DNA from: Allodiplogaster sudhausi
Taxonomy: Eukaryota > Nematoda > Chromadorea > Rhabditida > Diplogasteridae
Assembly (NCBI GenBank): GCA_945643635.1
Contig: CALZFC010000267.1
Coordinates: forward strand, 1,135,001-1,199,000
DNA: 64,000 bases
Reading direction: 5' to 3'
Shown: piece after piece, positions 11,351-24,490 of the stretch
How positions within the stretch are numbered: position 1 is the first letter of the stretch
How the letters are laid out: every line of letters starts with the position of its first letter
Notes under the pieces: model-generated
Databases searched by the model: none
Seen by the model: only the letters and a program-made list of their open reading frames with translations
Told to the model about the DNA's origin: nothing
Position numbers and translations under genes: made by a program

Positions 11351-13743
11351 TGAGTGTAACGACCTCATATATGGCTCTTGCATCCTCCGTGGTCCCTATG
11401 ATTATGCATGAGATCCTATGTATGAGCTCTTCCTCACGAGGGAATGGCCTAGACTTCCCACGAAGTTATGAAATGATCTACATATATATATACAATGATC
11501 TATGTACAATCTTCTTCAGATCTGAAAAATTGGAATTAGGTATTTAAATCCGGGTGTCTCTTCAATCGTCACATTTATCTCCAATGGTCACATTAGGAAC
11601 TCTTCTGTCTTCATTAAATAACCACTAGTTTTTAGACCACCAAAACGGACTATAAGACACAACGGAAAACGAACACAACGGATTACGGAGAGAGACTATT
11701 CTGTCATATCGTGGGAACAAAAACACAAAAGCAGCGCTGTGATCTTCGTTTTGCTGCTTGGGCGCTCTGATGTGCCCTTCTACGATCAACGCCAAACTCT
11801 GCGCCCCGATGACAGTTATGACTATCCGCACCCTCGTCGTTTCGATGCACTTCAATCTAAACAGAAATTTTTTTCATACACCACAGAGTGCTTGGGATGC
11901 GACACCAAAAACGATGTCGAGCACCAAAACAAAACACTTGGCGTTTCGGTTCTCTCGTTTCCTGAAGACATTGACTTTCATTCTGATTCTTTAAAAAGAA
12001 TATCTTGTAATCTTATCATTAAAAGAATAATTACTTTGATTTCCAACGTTTAGATTAGTCAAAATATCGTTTTGGGTATGCTGAGAATTTCGAGTTAGTT
12101 AAAAATATCAGTAATTCAGTGAAAGTGTGGCAATATATTCCAATGTATGTAAAACTATTTATTATCATCGATTTTTTTTGCGACTTGATATACATACATA
12201 TGTGGCCTGTCTGTGTTGCATTTTGAAAGATTAACAGTCATGTGATATCGAGACAATAGTTTCTATAATACGCGTATTAAAACAACGTGATGGATACGTA
12301 ATCTGTGTTCTCTTTATCCTCAGTCGAGCGAATATCTCACAGTGTTTACTTGAACTCCCCGACCGTGAGAAGAGCAAGAAAACGCTCACAGAGAAATATG
12401 AAATAATACAAGAAGTACGACAGGGAAAAATCATTTTACTTGGAGTATTTTTCTTAAATATAATAATAAAGAGCAAAGTTCCTAACGATAAGCTTAACGT
12501 GTTTTAATCCGTCTTATGATCTGAATCATGAGTTACTCTTTCTAAGCCGATACATCAATTCTTTATCATGGCCATATTGACATTTGCATATCACATTTAC
12601 TCTAAATCGTCACACAAATTAAAAAAAAAAACAGATTAAAATGCACAACGGATTTAGATTATATTCCGCTGTTTTGTGGAAACTAGAAATATGTATGGAT
12701 GAGGCCTAAATATAAAGGCGAGCTTCGTTGATGAAGGAGCTAAGTATTAGCGTTTACCTTCAACTATCCTCTTCCTACTTTTCTCGTAGTACAATTATGT
12801 TCCTCAAATGTGGCTCAATACTCATCAGAAGAAAAAATAAATGTACAAATTTTTATCACATTTACCGCGGGAATCATCAGATCCCTCCACTGTCCTCTGA
12901 TAATGACTAAATGCTACCTATGACAAGGCCAGGATCCCAAGGGTTGATTGGGCCAGGGTCCCAATGGTTGATGAAGACTGTGTTTTTTTCTGAAAGAAAA
13001 ACTCTCAACTAACAATAAGCCCACATAATATATAAGTTTACTCCTTCGAGAATCTTCAGTCTCCGCCCCAACGACTCTCATTTCTATGAAAAAGAAAAGC
13101 ACTATTTTTGCACTCTATAATGAAATCTAGCGATTGCTACTCGCCATGGTTCTTAGATACATAAGCTTTGTTAGACGTGGTGAAAACAATTGCATGACTA
13201 TTACATGAGCGCAAACAACTGAACCACGTGATTTGCTTTTTTTAATTCGAGCACAATAGATACCTGTAACGGCCAGAATATCAAGAATTCTCATTCTTTC
13301 ATCCCCACGATCTTCCAGTCGTGGGAGTTTTTGTTTGCTTGTAGCTTTGCAGACGTTGTTCTTATTCCGTTACTCGTCCCCATATGGTACGAGAGTTCTG
13401 ACTTAAAGTTAAAATTGTGTATTTGCTCCGTAACGAAAATGATTTTTTTTAGCTGTTTATGCAAAATTATTTCAACTATTCTATATACTGCTGACCTTTT
13501 ATATCTGTGCAATAAACCACTTTGTCCGAATCAATTATGGACTTGAACTTTTAAACTTCCCTCTGTTATGCTGAAACAGCTCTCATTAAAGGACACTCTC
13601 CTTAGAATACTTTCCTTTGTTTGGCCTGTTTTATTTTGGTTGAAGAGCACAATCCCACGTGACTTTTGCAGATGCAAACGTCCAAGCATTCATGAATTCT
13701 TCGGGTTTTGGCGGTAATTCAAACGTGTATTTTTTTCTGGCTG
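11351..13743. other. Intergenic upstream of the chemoreceptor cluster
   Basis: AT-rich, no exon that I can support. It holds a two-copy tandem of about 24 bp near 12925-12972 (GGCCAGGATCCCAAGG followed by GGCCAGGGTCCCAATGG). The promoter of the first receptor should lie at the right end, but I see no distinctive element. Confidence 0.5.
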
Positions 13744-16071
13744 ATGGTGAACACGAGCACTCTCCGCTTCCACGAGATCTACTCGTACGCGGTCGCAGCG
13801 CTTTCCTTCGTCGCGAACGGTTGCCTCGTCGCGCTGATCATCAATGTCGGGAAGCGCAAGGTCTAACTAAGGATATAAAAAAATTAATTAATAAGCATCA
13901 AGAAAAGGTGAATGTTAAATAGTTATTGTTATTAAATTTTACTCTTATTTACCTATTACTAAATGTCAATGAAAATCGATTTTTTTTCTTCGTTCTACTA
14001 CTCCAAATATAACATAATGTCAGGTCGGCGGCTACGCCTTTCTCCTCCTCGCATTTGCAATCTCCGACATATTGATATCGATCGACCACGTCATCACAGT
14101 TCCGGTATAGATGGTTCCTATAGTCACTTATGTACATATTCAAAGTGTATAAGGAAAAGATGCCAAAGAGTAGCAGAATAAACGGTCTAGAAAAGATTAT
14201 TTAAATTATTAAAATAAATTAAATAAGTTTAAAGAAACATTTTTATTCCAGTTCGCACATATGACTACGAACGGCTGGTACTTCTTCCCGGGCCGCGCCG
14301 TCACCTTCTCACGCAACATCGGTGTGCTCTGGGGCTTTCTCTTCTCTTTCCTCTACTACCAGACATGGATTCTGCTTGCGCTCCACTTTGTCTACCGATA
14401 CAAGTCCATCTGCGAGTAATCGATACATTCTGATGATTTTCAGAAATACAAATAATAATCGTAAAGCAATGGAAGCCATTTCGATGAATTTTATTGGACA
14501 GATCGGTAACAAGTGGCCTGATAAGTTCTGCGTCTTAGAAATTGGCGACAAACTACCTGATAATACAATATGCGATGTGTACAGCCAGCCCATTCTCCTT
14601 GCCTTAGGCCGCTGTGGCTGCGCTGGGTGGACGCGCTCGAGACGCGCACGGTAATTCTGCTCTGCGGCCTGATCACGCTCGCCTTCGGCGGCGTCGTCAT
14701 GATTGTCGTCATTCCGTTCGTGCCATCGCCACTCGCTGACGAGGTCACAATGCTACTTTGTTAGCTACAGTGCCGTTCAAGCATCCAAGCAAAAATAAGT
14801 CTCTAAAAATAGCGCGTGTTCAGCAATTTGTAGCGTCTGCCCGTGAGTACTACGACTTCGACATCAGAGCCATTGGCTATCTTGGATTGGTCTATTATGT
14901 TAGTCTGCTTAAAAAAATTATGTTTGACACTTGCAATTTATATTCTACGATTATTATCATTATCATTAATGATCCATTCATCATCGAATTGTCGATTGAT
15001 TGTCAGTTGCGTACGCCCGACGGTGGCCGTGAGTGGCAGGCGCTCCCGCTGGCCGCCGTCGGTGGACTCGCCGCGCTTCTCTGCAGCACGATGGCCGTCA
15101 TGGTCTTCTGCACGATTCGCATCAATCGCGCCCTTGAGAGTGTCAAACTCGCCGAACATGTAAGACAGATACTAAATTGTGATTCATAACAAAAATTATT
15201 TGAAACAAAATTCTTTAAGGCGAGATTGTCTGATATATCAAACAAGGTTTTGTTATAACATGAATTTAATTTAATTTAATTCTACTTCAGACCCGTGATC
15301 TACAGCGCCAACTATTCCGCGCACTCGTTGTGCAGGTAAAGCAAAAGTTTTACATTCGCTTTCAGACGTGCAAAGCTGCAGCCACTTTCTACCGAGTTAA
15401 TAACTAACAAGTGTTTTTTTGTCAACTACAATATCTTTAACATTGCAGACATGCGTGCCATGCGTCTTCTCGTATCTGCCAATGACAGTGATCTACCTCG
15501 CGCCGATCACTGGTACAGCTCATTTTCGATTAGTCTTGCCTTCTTAATGAAGCAAGAAATCAACCATAAACATCTTTGCCTTTTCTACTCATTGTTATCG
15601 CGTCTTTTTCTATATGAAATTCACTCTCGACCTTTCATATGTACATACTATGTATGTACATACATACATATGTATGTTAGGCAAAATGGCGCGAAGTCAT
15701 GATGGTGTTCTTAACTCCTACAAAAGATATATGCAAATCAATAATTTCCAAAAAATATAATAATGACTAAGGCAATTTTAATAACAACTGTCAATAGAAT
15801 TTTTTTTTGCAACAATCTCTTTTCAGGAATAGAAGTTGGTGACCTCGGCGCGTACATGTGTCTGCTAGCGGAGCTCTTCCCTGCGCTCGATCCGCTTCTC
15901 ATCATCGGCTTCGTGCGCATCTATCGCGTCGCGCTCGTACGTGCAGTGACGCGTGCTGCGCGCGGCATCGGGCCGCGTGACGCAAACAGCAGCCGCGACG
16001 CGTCCGCGTCGCGTCCGACACCACAAACGCAATCGAATAATACCGTTCACCACCAACAGAGGACAATGTAG
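13744..16071 (+). CDS. Nematode Str-type chemoreceptor GPCR, copy 1 (intact)
   Basis: Nine exons: 13744-13860, 14024-14104, 14252-14415, 14608-14743, 14824-14898, 15007-15159, 15291-15335, 15449-15512 and 15827-16071. They total 1080 bp, 359 residues plus TAG, with every junction in phase. TM1 is YAVAALSFVANGCLVALI, TM2 AFLLLAFAISDILIS. TM3 ends in FVYRYKSICE, the family's equivalent of the DRY turn. TM4 is ILLCGLITLAFGG, TM5 AAVGGLAALLCSTMAVM. TM6 starts from QTCVPCVFSYLPM. TM7 ends FPALDPLLIIGFVRIYR, the diagnostic Str/Srj motif. Such receptors detect odorants and sit in ciliated sensory neurons (family knowledge). The tail is Arg/Ser-rich and hydrophilic. The start is the first ATG in frame and parallels that of copy 3. 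Intron 1 has an unusual GTCTAA donor. Confidence 0.88.
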
Positions 16072-16849
16072 TATCTATAAATCAGAATATCTCGCACCAA
16101 AATAACTTTATCCAATAAAGTGGACGCTATAACTTATAGATGGCAGCAGTGAGACGAAATAAGCAAGAAGAAGGACCGAAATCATATTTACTTTATTTAA
16201 GGTTCAATTTGAGACGTCGTTAAAATATATTTACGACGCCTCAATTTGGACCAACACGAAGAGCACTAAGCTCGAGTGCTCCATATCTGTAGATGGCCTT
16301 TGTCATATGGAAAGCTAGGCGTGCGCCATCATTCCGCACTACATGTAATACACTCCTTGACAGCTAAATGTGCATTGTCAAGTGTAATGATACATTTGGT
16401 TCACGACAGTTCTTCAATTTCCCGAAGCAGTTTTCTACTTCACTTCATAAGAAACGTCTTCAAAGTTGATTGTCTCGCAAACAATATGACGAAACCAGAG
16501 AAACTATTCGTATGTACATACATCTTATGAATGCAAAAGGAGTGAATCTCATTTTGGACAGGATATGAAAATAAATGTCCTTCGACCGAACATACTGAGG
16601 TTGCTAGGATTCGCTAGAGCCATTCGAAAGAAACTAAAAGAAGAAAATGCCTTTTGCGACATTTCAATGTCTTTGCTTAACCAGAGAAAGAGTTGACTGA
16701 ATATTATACAACAATATTATACAAATTGGGCTGTAATCTGTATAATGTCCTATTTGAATTTGATTCGATGACTTTCATTTTGATTTTAGTACGAGACCAT
16801 TATTGGAATTTCTTATGGTATTATAATTTTGTCGCAGGTCTTAATTATT
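16072..16849. other. Intergenic after receptor copy 1, with a hairpin
   Basis: GAGACGTCGTTAAA at 16211-16224 can pair with TTTACGACGCCTC at 16230-16242, giving a short AT-loop hairpin about 140 bp past the stop codon. A poly-A signal-like AATAAA lies near 16113. Nothing else recognised. Confidence 0.5.
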
Positions 16850-17665
16850 ATGTGGATGTCTCACCTTCACATTGCACTACTCGTCCATCTTGTGGTAATA
16901 CCGATTTTCTATATCTTGATACACAACATTCTAAAATCTTTTAGGATTTTTGAAATTATTTACCACTTTGAAGTAATGAATGGTATACTCTTTCATTATC
17001 TGCTCAGACGTCATGTGACTACGCCGAAAATGTCGCGTCGACGGAGTTGCGTTGGCGGCTAGAGCTCCGCGTCGGGATAACGAAGTTGACGGCATGCACG
17101 GATACATGTGACCAGGTTCGTTTTCTTTATCGCCAAATATTCCAGTCACTGACACAATATCCGTGCCTATCTCCCTCAACCTTTGACCCTCACCGTTCTG
17201 AAATACATATCTTCTTCTTCTTCTTGTCTTGCAAAACATGCCAGTATTCATGATGCTATACTGATTATTAAAAGTGAGAATAAGCTCTTCGGTTGCGAGG
17301 CCGTCTCATTCGACCCAAACAGAGGGTATTGCGCTCTGCTTGGGGTCGTCTACAATGATTCATGTCATCCCCAGATCCCCAGCAACTCGATGGCAAGACG
17401 GCCACATGCACAACCGCGGCAGAAGCGACTACGGCCACTAGGACCTCGCCTAGTACCACATCGAGTACAACCAAGAGTACAACCTTGTCAACCACATCCA
17501 GCACCACCCCGACAACGACAACGGCGTCTTCAATAATGACTACCACAAGCAAGCCACCCTGCAATACCTGCGTAAACTGCTTCACCCCCTACTGCGAGCC
17601 CGGCTACTCATGCAAATATGCGGGCGTTGGGCAGACGTCCCAGGGCTGCACCCGCTGTCAGAGAA
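16850..17665 (+). pseudogene. PAN/Apple-like, Thr-rich, Cys-rich secreted gene, probably broken
   Basis: A candidate start at 16850 gives MWMSHLHIALLVHL, a short signal peptide. Exon 17008-17115, after CTGCTCAG, reads TSCDYAENVASTELRWRLEL and ends LTACTDTCDQ. Next comes KLFGCEAVSFDPNRGYCALL near 17280-17343. The C...C...F-x-C-x-A-x-S-F-D-P...C pattern resembles a PAN/Apple domain. A different frame continues from 17362 as a Thr/Ser linker (STTKSTTLSTTSSTT) and ends in PPCNTCVNCFTPYCEPG with further cysteines to about 17660. The frame switch near 17350 would need an intron under about 35 bp, so a frameshift is likelier. This block occupies the place of exons 1-3 of receptor copy 2. PAN assignment is from pattern only. 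Confidence 0.45.
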
Positions 17666-17814
17666 TAAATGCCCGAGCTCATTCTCCTTGCCTCAAGTTA
17701 TCGATAGTAGCCTGCTGGTTAACTACATATATAGTTTTGTTGAAAATTAGTAACTATATTGTTCAGCCTGATCATACTATCTGCTTTGTTCGTAGCCCAT
17801 TCTCCTTACTTCAG

Positions 17815-19317
17815 GCCGCTCTGGCTGCGCTGGGTGGACGCGCTCGAGACGCGCACGGTCATTCTGCTCTGCGGCCTGATCACGCTCGCCTTCGGCGGCG
17901 TCGTCATGATTGCCGTCATTCCGTTCGTGCCATCGCCACTCGCTGACCAGGTCCCCGATATTTTGTTCCATGGGGCTTACAAGAGCGTACATCAAGAGAG
18001 ACGGCATATATTCAAACATTTTAAATACCATGGAATGGCTCCATTTAAAGCAGAACTATCAGCAACAGCTTACAAAAAGAGAACAAAAATGTTTAGCAAT
18101 TTGAAGCGCCTGCAAGCGAGTACTACGGCTTCGACATCAGAGTTATCTTGGAGTGGTCTATTATGTTAGTCTGCTTCAAAAATTCTCTTTTATTATTAAA
18201 TCCTTAGATCGTGAACCTTATATCTTATATAATTTGAATGTTTTGATGTTCGATTTGAATATTAATTTTCGGATTATCGATTTACTTCGGTTGCGGGTGC
18301 ATGTAATTATCGATTTATTTCGGTTATGAGCTCCAGTAAGTATCATATTATGGACTGATTCCAGTTGCGGTCGTCTGACGGTGGCCGTGAGTGGCAGGCG
18401 CTTTCGCTGGCCGCAGTCGGCGGGCTTTCCGCGCAGCTCTGCGTCACGATGTCTGTCATGGTCTTCTGCACGATTCGGATCAATCGCGCACTTGTGAGTG
18501 TCAAACTCGCCGAACATGTAAGAGATCATTTTAGATTAGTTCTTGTGTCATTAAAGGGTTTTTTTTGAAGCGACACTCTTTGATGCGAGATTGTTTGCTA
18601 CATATATCAAACAATGTTTTTCTAGACCTGAAACATATTGCATCTTGCACGTTTCAGTCGATAACAATATGGTAAATTTTAAAATGTAATCTAAAAGGGA
18701 AAAATGAACTCTACTTCAGACGCGTGATCTACAGCGTCAACTATTCCGCGCACTCGTAGTGCAGGTAAAGCAAAAGGATTGAAATCGCTTTTCATGCGCA
18801 GATCAGAGGCCACTTTCTTGCGATTTCATAACAAATACCAGTTTTTCCACATACATGTAAAACTGTAAAAGCTATATTATAATTATCTTTATGATTCCAG
18901 ACGTGCGTGCCATGCGTCTTCTCGTATCTGCCAATGACAGTGCTCTACCTCGCACCCTTTACTGGTACAATTCATTTATTCGACTCGTCTTATCGTATTA
19001 ACGGATGACAGCCTAATAAAAAAAATAAAAAAAAGTAGTAGTTGCTAGTTGAAATAATTGTTGTCAATTGAAGTACTTTTTTGCTCCATTGATCTAAAAA
19101 TACGCATGGCTACATGTTCTCAATCTGCTTCACTCTTCATGTATCCAATTCGGCGACCTCGGCGCGTACATTCCTGATTACCCCATTCTTCCCTGCGCTC
19201 GATCCACTCTTCATCGTCGGCTTCGTCGCGTCCGCCGATACACACACTATCAAACAACACCATTCACCACCATCAGCCACCAATGTAGCCAGAAATGTGA
19301 ATGGCGAATTTCGTTAA
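17815..19317 (+). pseudogene. Str-type chemoreceptor copy 2, decayed
   Basis: Homologues of copy 1 exons 4-9 lie at 17815-17950, 18097-18164, 18365-18517, 18720-18764, 18901-18964 and about 19152-19317. Exons 1-3 are absent. Exon 5 is 68 bp rather than 75, a 7-bp deletion after TCGACATCAGAG that breaks the frame. The last-exon acceptor reads CAT where copy 1 has CAG. Exon 9 is out of frame between GDLGAY and FFPALDPLFIVGF and lacks the basic YR segment, jumping from GFV straight to remnants of the tail. Exons 4, 6, 7 and 8 are still open and nearly identical to copy 1, so the loss looks recent. Confidence 0.8.
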
Positions 19318-20770
19318 TCTTCAAATGATATTCATTGCTTTAGTCTGAGAGAGATTCCTAATGATGCAAAGGTGCTCGCATTATCCATTAATCCAATAAA
19401 TAAAGTGAATTTAGTAAGGAGACGAAATAAGACAGAGGAAAGGCAAATAGTGGAAGTAAAAATAGGTTATGGAGAAGGGGAGTTTACTGGTTCTCTGGTT
19501 TTTTGATTATGAAACATTTTAATATTTCATTTCGTTAAGACAAGGACATCAATCAATATACCATCATAGTTTTGAAAACTCTGGCAGAATGGATAAAAAT
19601 ATATGGAATAGGAATGCGTGATTTCGAGCTCGTTTTCACCTTCAATGCGCACAATTAAGAAACGTTCCTATGTCTAAACAAGTTGGACATAGATTTATCC
19701 TCTGAAACTCTTATAGCATGTTCTTTTTAAGAAAGCATAATTCTTATGACATACGGTAGGGTGCAAGAAAGGTGCATATTTTGGTCTTTCTCGCATATTT
19801 TCCTTCAAAGTAGATGAAACTCAATGAAATTTTCAGGGTTGCTTCGTTATATAGTTAAACTACAAATAGTATATTATTGGCTTCTCGTTGATCCACTAAT
19901 GTGCGAGAAAAATTAATAACTATACGTACATTTCTGCCAACGTTTGATAGAAAATGCGTTATAGATCCTGGCAGCCTATTGATTCACTTGTGTACAATAC
20001 AATTAATCTCCGTATCGTTTATGCGAGACTTCAACAACCCGGTTAAAAAAATCAAGGCTATTGTGACATGCAAACCTTTAAAAAAATATTTCATGAGATA
20101 TGCACTAATTGTAAATCCATGGAAGCGTCTGGTCGACCGACACTAAATACATAGAACGAGTTTATATTCTTTATCGTGGGATTGTGTGCCTTTGCAGAAA
20201 TACCAGAGAAGGTCGTCTCGCCATCAGCTGGTGAATTAAATGTCACATTCTTTGTTAAATGACGGAATTGCAAGATCGCGACCAGTCGAGATTTTTTTGG
20301 TGTTGTGAATACATGTGTGTGTGAAATGTACAAAGTAATTGTATGATATTTCGTGAAGTTGCGTTCTTGGAATGCTGATATAGTCGCAAAAAAAGTCTTG
20401 TCTCGCTGTGGGATTGTGCTCTTGAACTGATATGAAAGAGACCACAGAAAGGAAGGTATTCTAATTGTAAGCAGAGTATGCTTTAATCGGAGGAGTTTCA
20501 CCTTTATGGGCATAACAGATTGCATGTTTTAAAGTTCACGTCCATATTCTAGTCGTAATTGATTCGGACGAATTCCACTTTTATATTAGTTTTTATTATA
20601 ATCTTGCTTATATTTTCTCCGGTAGCGTCACATCTATGACAGTGTTCTCACATCTTAATCGATGTATCGAAACAAATATAATTAGTGATAAATTAGACGA
20701 CTTTGTGTGCGTGTGCAAACAATCTTAACACTCCTCATTTTGGCGGGAATCTAAACTCGAATATTTTTGA
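19318..20770. other. Intergenic between receptor copies 2 and 3
   Basis: AT-rich DNA with no supported exon. The first ~100 bp resembles the 3' flank of copy 1 (AATAAAGTGAAT near 19399). Confidence 0.5.
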
Positions 20771-23193
20771 ATGATGCTGAACCAGCGCACGATGCGCTTG
20801 CACGAAATCTTCACGTACTCCGTCGCCGCCATCTCCTTTGTCGGAAACGGCTGCTTGGTCGCACTCATTATCAATGTGGGCAAGCGCAAGGTATTTATTT
20901 ATTTTTCACGGTTTTTAGCTATTCTGCTTACATCTCATATTCGTCGAAATTTTATATATTGTTCTTTCAATCATTTCAATTGAACAGTTGAAACTGCAGA
21001 TGCATTATGAAATATCGTAATTAATTGGAAGATGATGAAGTGAAGCAAATGAAGGTCGGCAGCTACTCGTATCTCCTTCTGGCCTTTGCGATCTGCGACA
21101 TTGTCATCTCCATTGATCACGTCGTCTCTGTGCCGGTAGTGTTCGGCAAAGAAAATATGTAGTAAATGCTCTGTCAAGGAACTCTTGGTCGTCTGGGGAC
21201 GACAATTTTAGTAGTGGGCCCGACCAAACCTACATATATTTTCAAACGAAATTAAACAGGATATAGTGAATCTTAGATTTTTTTTTTGAATCTTTTTTAA
21301 AATTGGTATTTTCCTATAAATATGTCTACATATTTTAATACCTTTTTGCAAAGGAAAAAAGTGTTAAAAATGCATTCATCTATATTTGTGTTAAAACATT
21401 CATTGACTATATACATTGTTAAACATGTTATTGGATTCAAGATTGCGCACATGACTGCGAATGGCTGGTACTTCTTTCTCGTGCACACCATCCACTTCTC
21501 AAGGAGCACCGGCGTCGTTTGGTGCTTCGTCTTCACTTTCCTCTACTACCAGACGTGGATTCTGCTCGCGCTTCACTTTGTCTATCGGTACAAGTCCATC
21601 TGCGAGTGAGCATTTTTTTGCCACAAATACATTTATAAAAACATCTCTCCTTAATATGATTTAAAAATCAACTTATGGACTATAACAAAAATTATATTAA
21701 GGATTCTAAAAACGATGAAAAAACGAGAAATGCCACCTTATGAATAGAAATAATAAGAAATGAAAATATAAAAAATATTGTCTCTTTGTTCCTTCATTCT
21801 TTTCAGACCTCACTGGATGCGCTGGCTGGACGGCATGAAAACACGCTCGGTCGTACTTCTCTGCGGCCTGATAATGTTCTCGTTCAGCGGAATCATTATG
21901 TTCATCGGCATTCCATTCATACCCACCCCGCTCGCTGACGAGGTCGCGATATTCCATTTTGTTTATGCATCTCTGTAGTAAACAGCCAAATTGATGTAAA
22001 AATCGTAACAATTTTATACTTAAAACATAACAGCGATTTAGCAATTTGACCCGTCTGCGCTCGAATACTTTGGTCTTGACATCAGGCCTGTCGGCTACTT
22101 GGGCGTCAACTATTATGTAGGCTTCAAAAACAATTACTTTTTTCAACTACTTTGTCGCTAACAATAAGTTACATATGTATTAGATTAGTATCAGCAGTTG
22201 ATAATTGATTTTGTTATGCAGAAGATATCTCATTAATGTAATCACATGAATTATTGATTGAAAAGCATACTGAAACATCGATTGCATATCGATTGCATAT
22301 TGATTGATGCACAGTTACGAATGCCGGATGGCGGACGTGCGTGGCAGGCGACCTCGCAGGTCGTGATGGCCGGCATGGCCGGGTTCCTCTGCGTCACCTT
22401 CTCCGTCATGGTCTTCTGCACGATTCGCATCAATCGAGCGCTCGCGAGTGTCAAACTCGCCGAACATGTTAGAATCGAGAGGATAGAGAAGTCAGCAAGC
22501 CCATTCAAATATGTTTTTAATTTACAAGAAAATTGTCTTGTAAATTTCAGACACGTGTTCTGCAGCGCCAGCTCTTTCGGGCGCTCGTCGTGCAGGTTTC
22601 TTTTAGCTGATTTTCCATTGACAAGATCTCAATGAATGGCCTTAAGAAATAAGGGTTGAAGGTACCAAAAATCAACAGACGTATGCATTCTGTTATCACA
22701 AAGTGCTCCCATATGTATGTACATGTTGTAATCACGCAAAATATTCCTTATCTACGTGTGCTTTATATCTGTAACTACAGACATGCGTGCCATTCATCCT
22801 CTCGTACTTGCCAATGTCGATCATCTTTCTAACGCCGATCACTGGTATTGCACGAAAATTTCTAGAAAGCTAAGGAGCACATCTCCGCCCTTTTACCTTT
22901 TTTTTAAATCATAATCCCGCACATTTCAAAGTCATTGCGAGTCGAGTTCCTCCCTTCTTTCATGAATGGAAGTCGGGGACCTCGGTGGCTATTTGACTCT
23001 CGTGGTCGAGGTCTTCCCCGCGATCGATCCCTTCCTCATCATCTGCTTCGTGCGCCTCTACCGTGACGCGCTCAGGCGCGCCGTGTCGAGAGTCACTCGT
23101 ATCACCTTACAAGAACACAACAGCCGCGACGCGTCCGCGTCGCGTCCAATGGCTGTGCCTGTCGGGCATCACTATACACCAGGCCACATTTGA
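20771..23193 (+). CDS. Nematode Str-type chemoreceptor GPCR, copy 3
   Basis: Nine exons match copy 1: 20771-20890, 21055-21135, 21442-21605, 21807-21942, 22042-22116, 22315-22467, 22551-22595, 22781-22844 and 22973-23193. They total 1059 bp, 352 residues plus TGA. Hallmarks are kept: FVYRYKSICE, QTCVPFILSYLPM and FPAIDPFLIICFVRLYRDAL. Acceptors of introns 1 and 2 end in AAG, not CAG. The acceptor of intron 8 has mutated to CAT, but an AG nine bases downstream keeps frame and removes three residues (GIE). So the gene may still make a receptor, but with weakened splicing. Intergenic 23194-24066 shows only AT-rich 3' flank. Confidence 0.75.
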
Positions 23194-24490
23194 ACACGCA
23201 TAATCTAATTCACTTGAACGATTGGAAATCTTCTTTCATGACATGCTGTAAAATTATAAGTTGAAGATCATAAAGAAATTTGGCGACATTTTAACTATTA
23301 TAGTTGCTATACTAGCGATGCATAAAAGACATAATAAATAAGTAAAATGAGAATGATAACGACAATTTATTTATCGGCGCCAAAAGTGAGAATATGAACT
23401 GACAACAGTTGGTGAATCTTTCACGAAGCAATAGCACAGACGAAACTTGGACATCCGGGACATGGAGTAAATAAGATATAAATATAACTTATTCAATCAT
23501 ACAATTCACTCGCTTCTTTAGTCCTTGTCTTCAAGCTCGCCATGTATCCACTCACAATCAGTCACTTTACTAGCTCACATCTCGATATCAAAATAGTCAC
23601 AGAAGCTCGCGATCATGTACCAAGTCTTTTGCCCGCCTCGTACGACTCAATTCAGAAGAAAAAAAACTCGATTTAGTCAGGGAGAAGCCGGCCGAAGACT
23701 GTAAGAACGAAAGTACCTAACTTGAAAACAAGCCGTCGAAAGAGCAAAATATTCAGAAATTATGCAAAGGAAACTAGTTGTAAAGGCAAATCACAGGAGT
23801 GAGTGGGATTAAAATGTATTAACAAATATGTAGCTGCTCGGAAAACTGAAACAAACAGCCGAAATGCTCAAGCAGAATATGTTATTTTTTAAATATTATT
23901 TGACTTTTTTCGGTCTTGAGTGCTCGTATGTACATACATACATATATATGTTACTGATTGCGAGAAGTATACACAAGTCAGTCATTGAAACATGTATGAT
24001 TAATAATCGAGAACGAATATAAATTTTTTACAGTGAAACAACTTATCCAATAGAGAGAATTTAAATTTGAGATTTAATGTACAAAGCGGATTTATGTTAG
24101 ACTTACATATGTATGTAGATTGCAAAATTAAAAGAGCAAATAGAAGAGGAAAGATTCAGCATTTGCATATTACTCTTAGAAAGTCCCATTGTACTCTTCT
24201 TCTTTTTTCACTTCTTGGTCGATCACAATTTCATTTCCTCCCTATTGGCTCATCGGCCGGGATCAAGTCGTCATAAGGTTAGTGCTTGCTATCAGAGAGA
24301 GACAGAGAAAGTGAGAGAGAGAGGGCGAGATAGAGAAAGAGAAAGAGTAGGAAGAGAAAACGAGAAACAAAGGGAATAAGACAGTAGAGATATAAAGACT
24401 GATAGTGAGATAAAAAAGGAATTGATTATGATCCAAAATGTTGTTTGACAATCTTTCCTTTTTTTCGTTTTGCTGCATCTTTTTCATCAG
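23194..24490. other. 3' flank of receptor copy 3 and GA tract
   Basis: The first ~450 bp is homologous to 29340-30090 (CTAGCGATGCATAAAAG and CACAGAAGCTCGCGATCA anchors). A GA tract occupies 24293-24350. A first exon of the MATH-BTB gene may hide here but I could not identify it. Confidence 0.5.
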
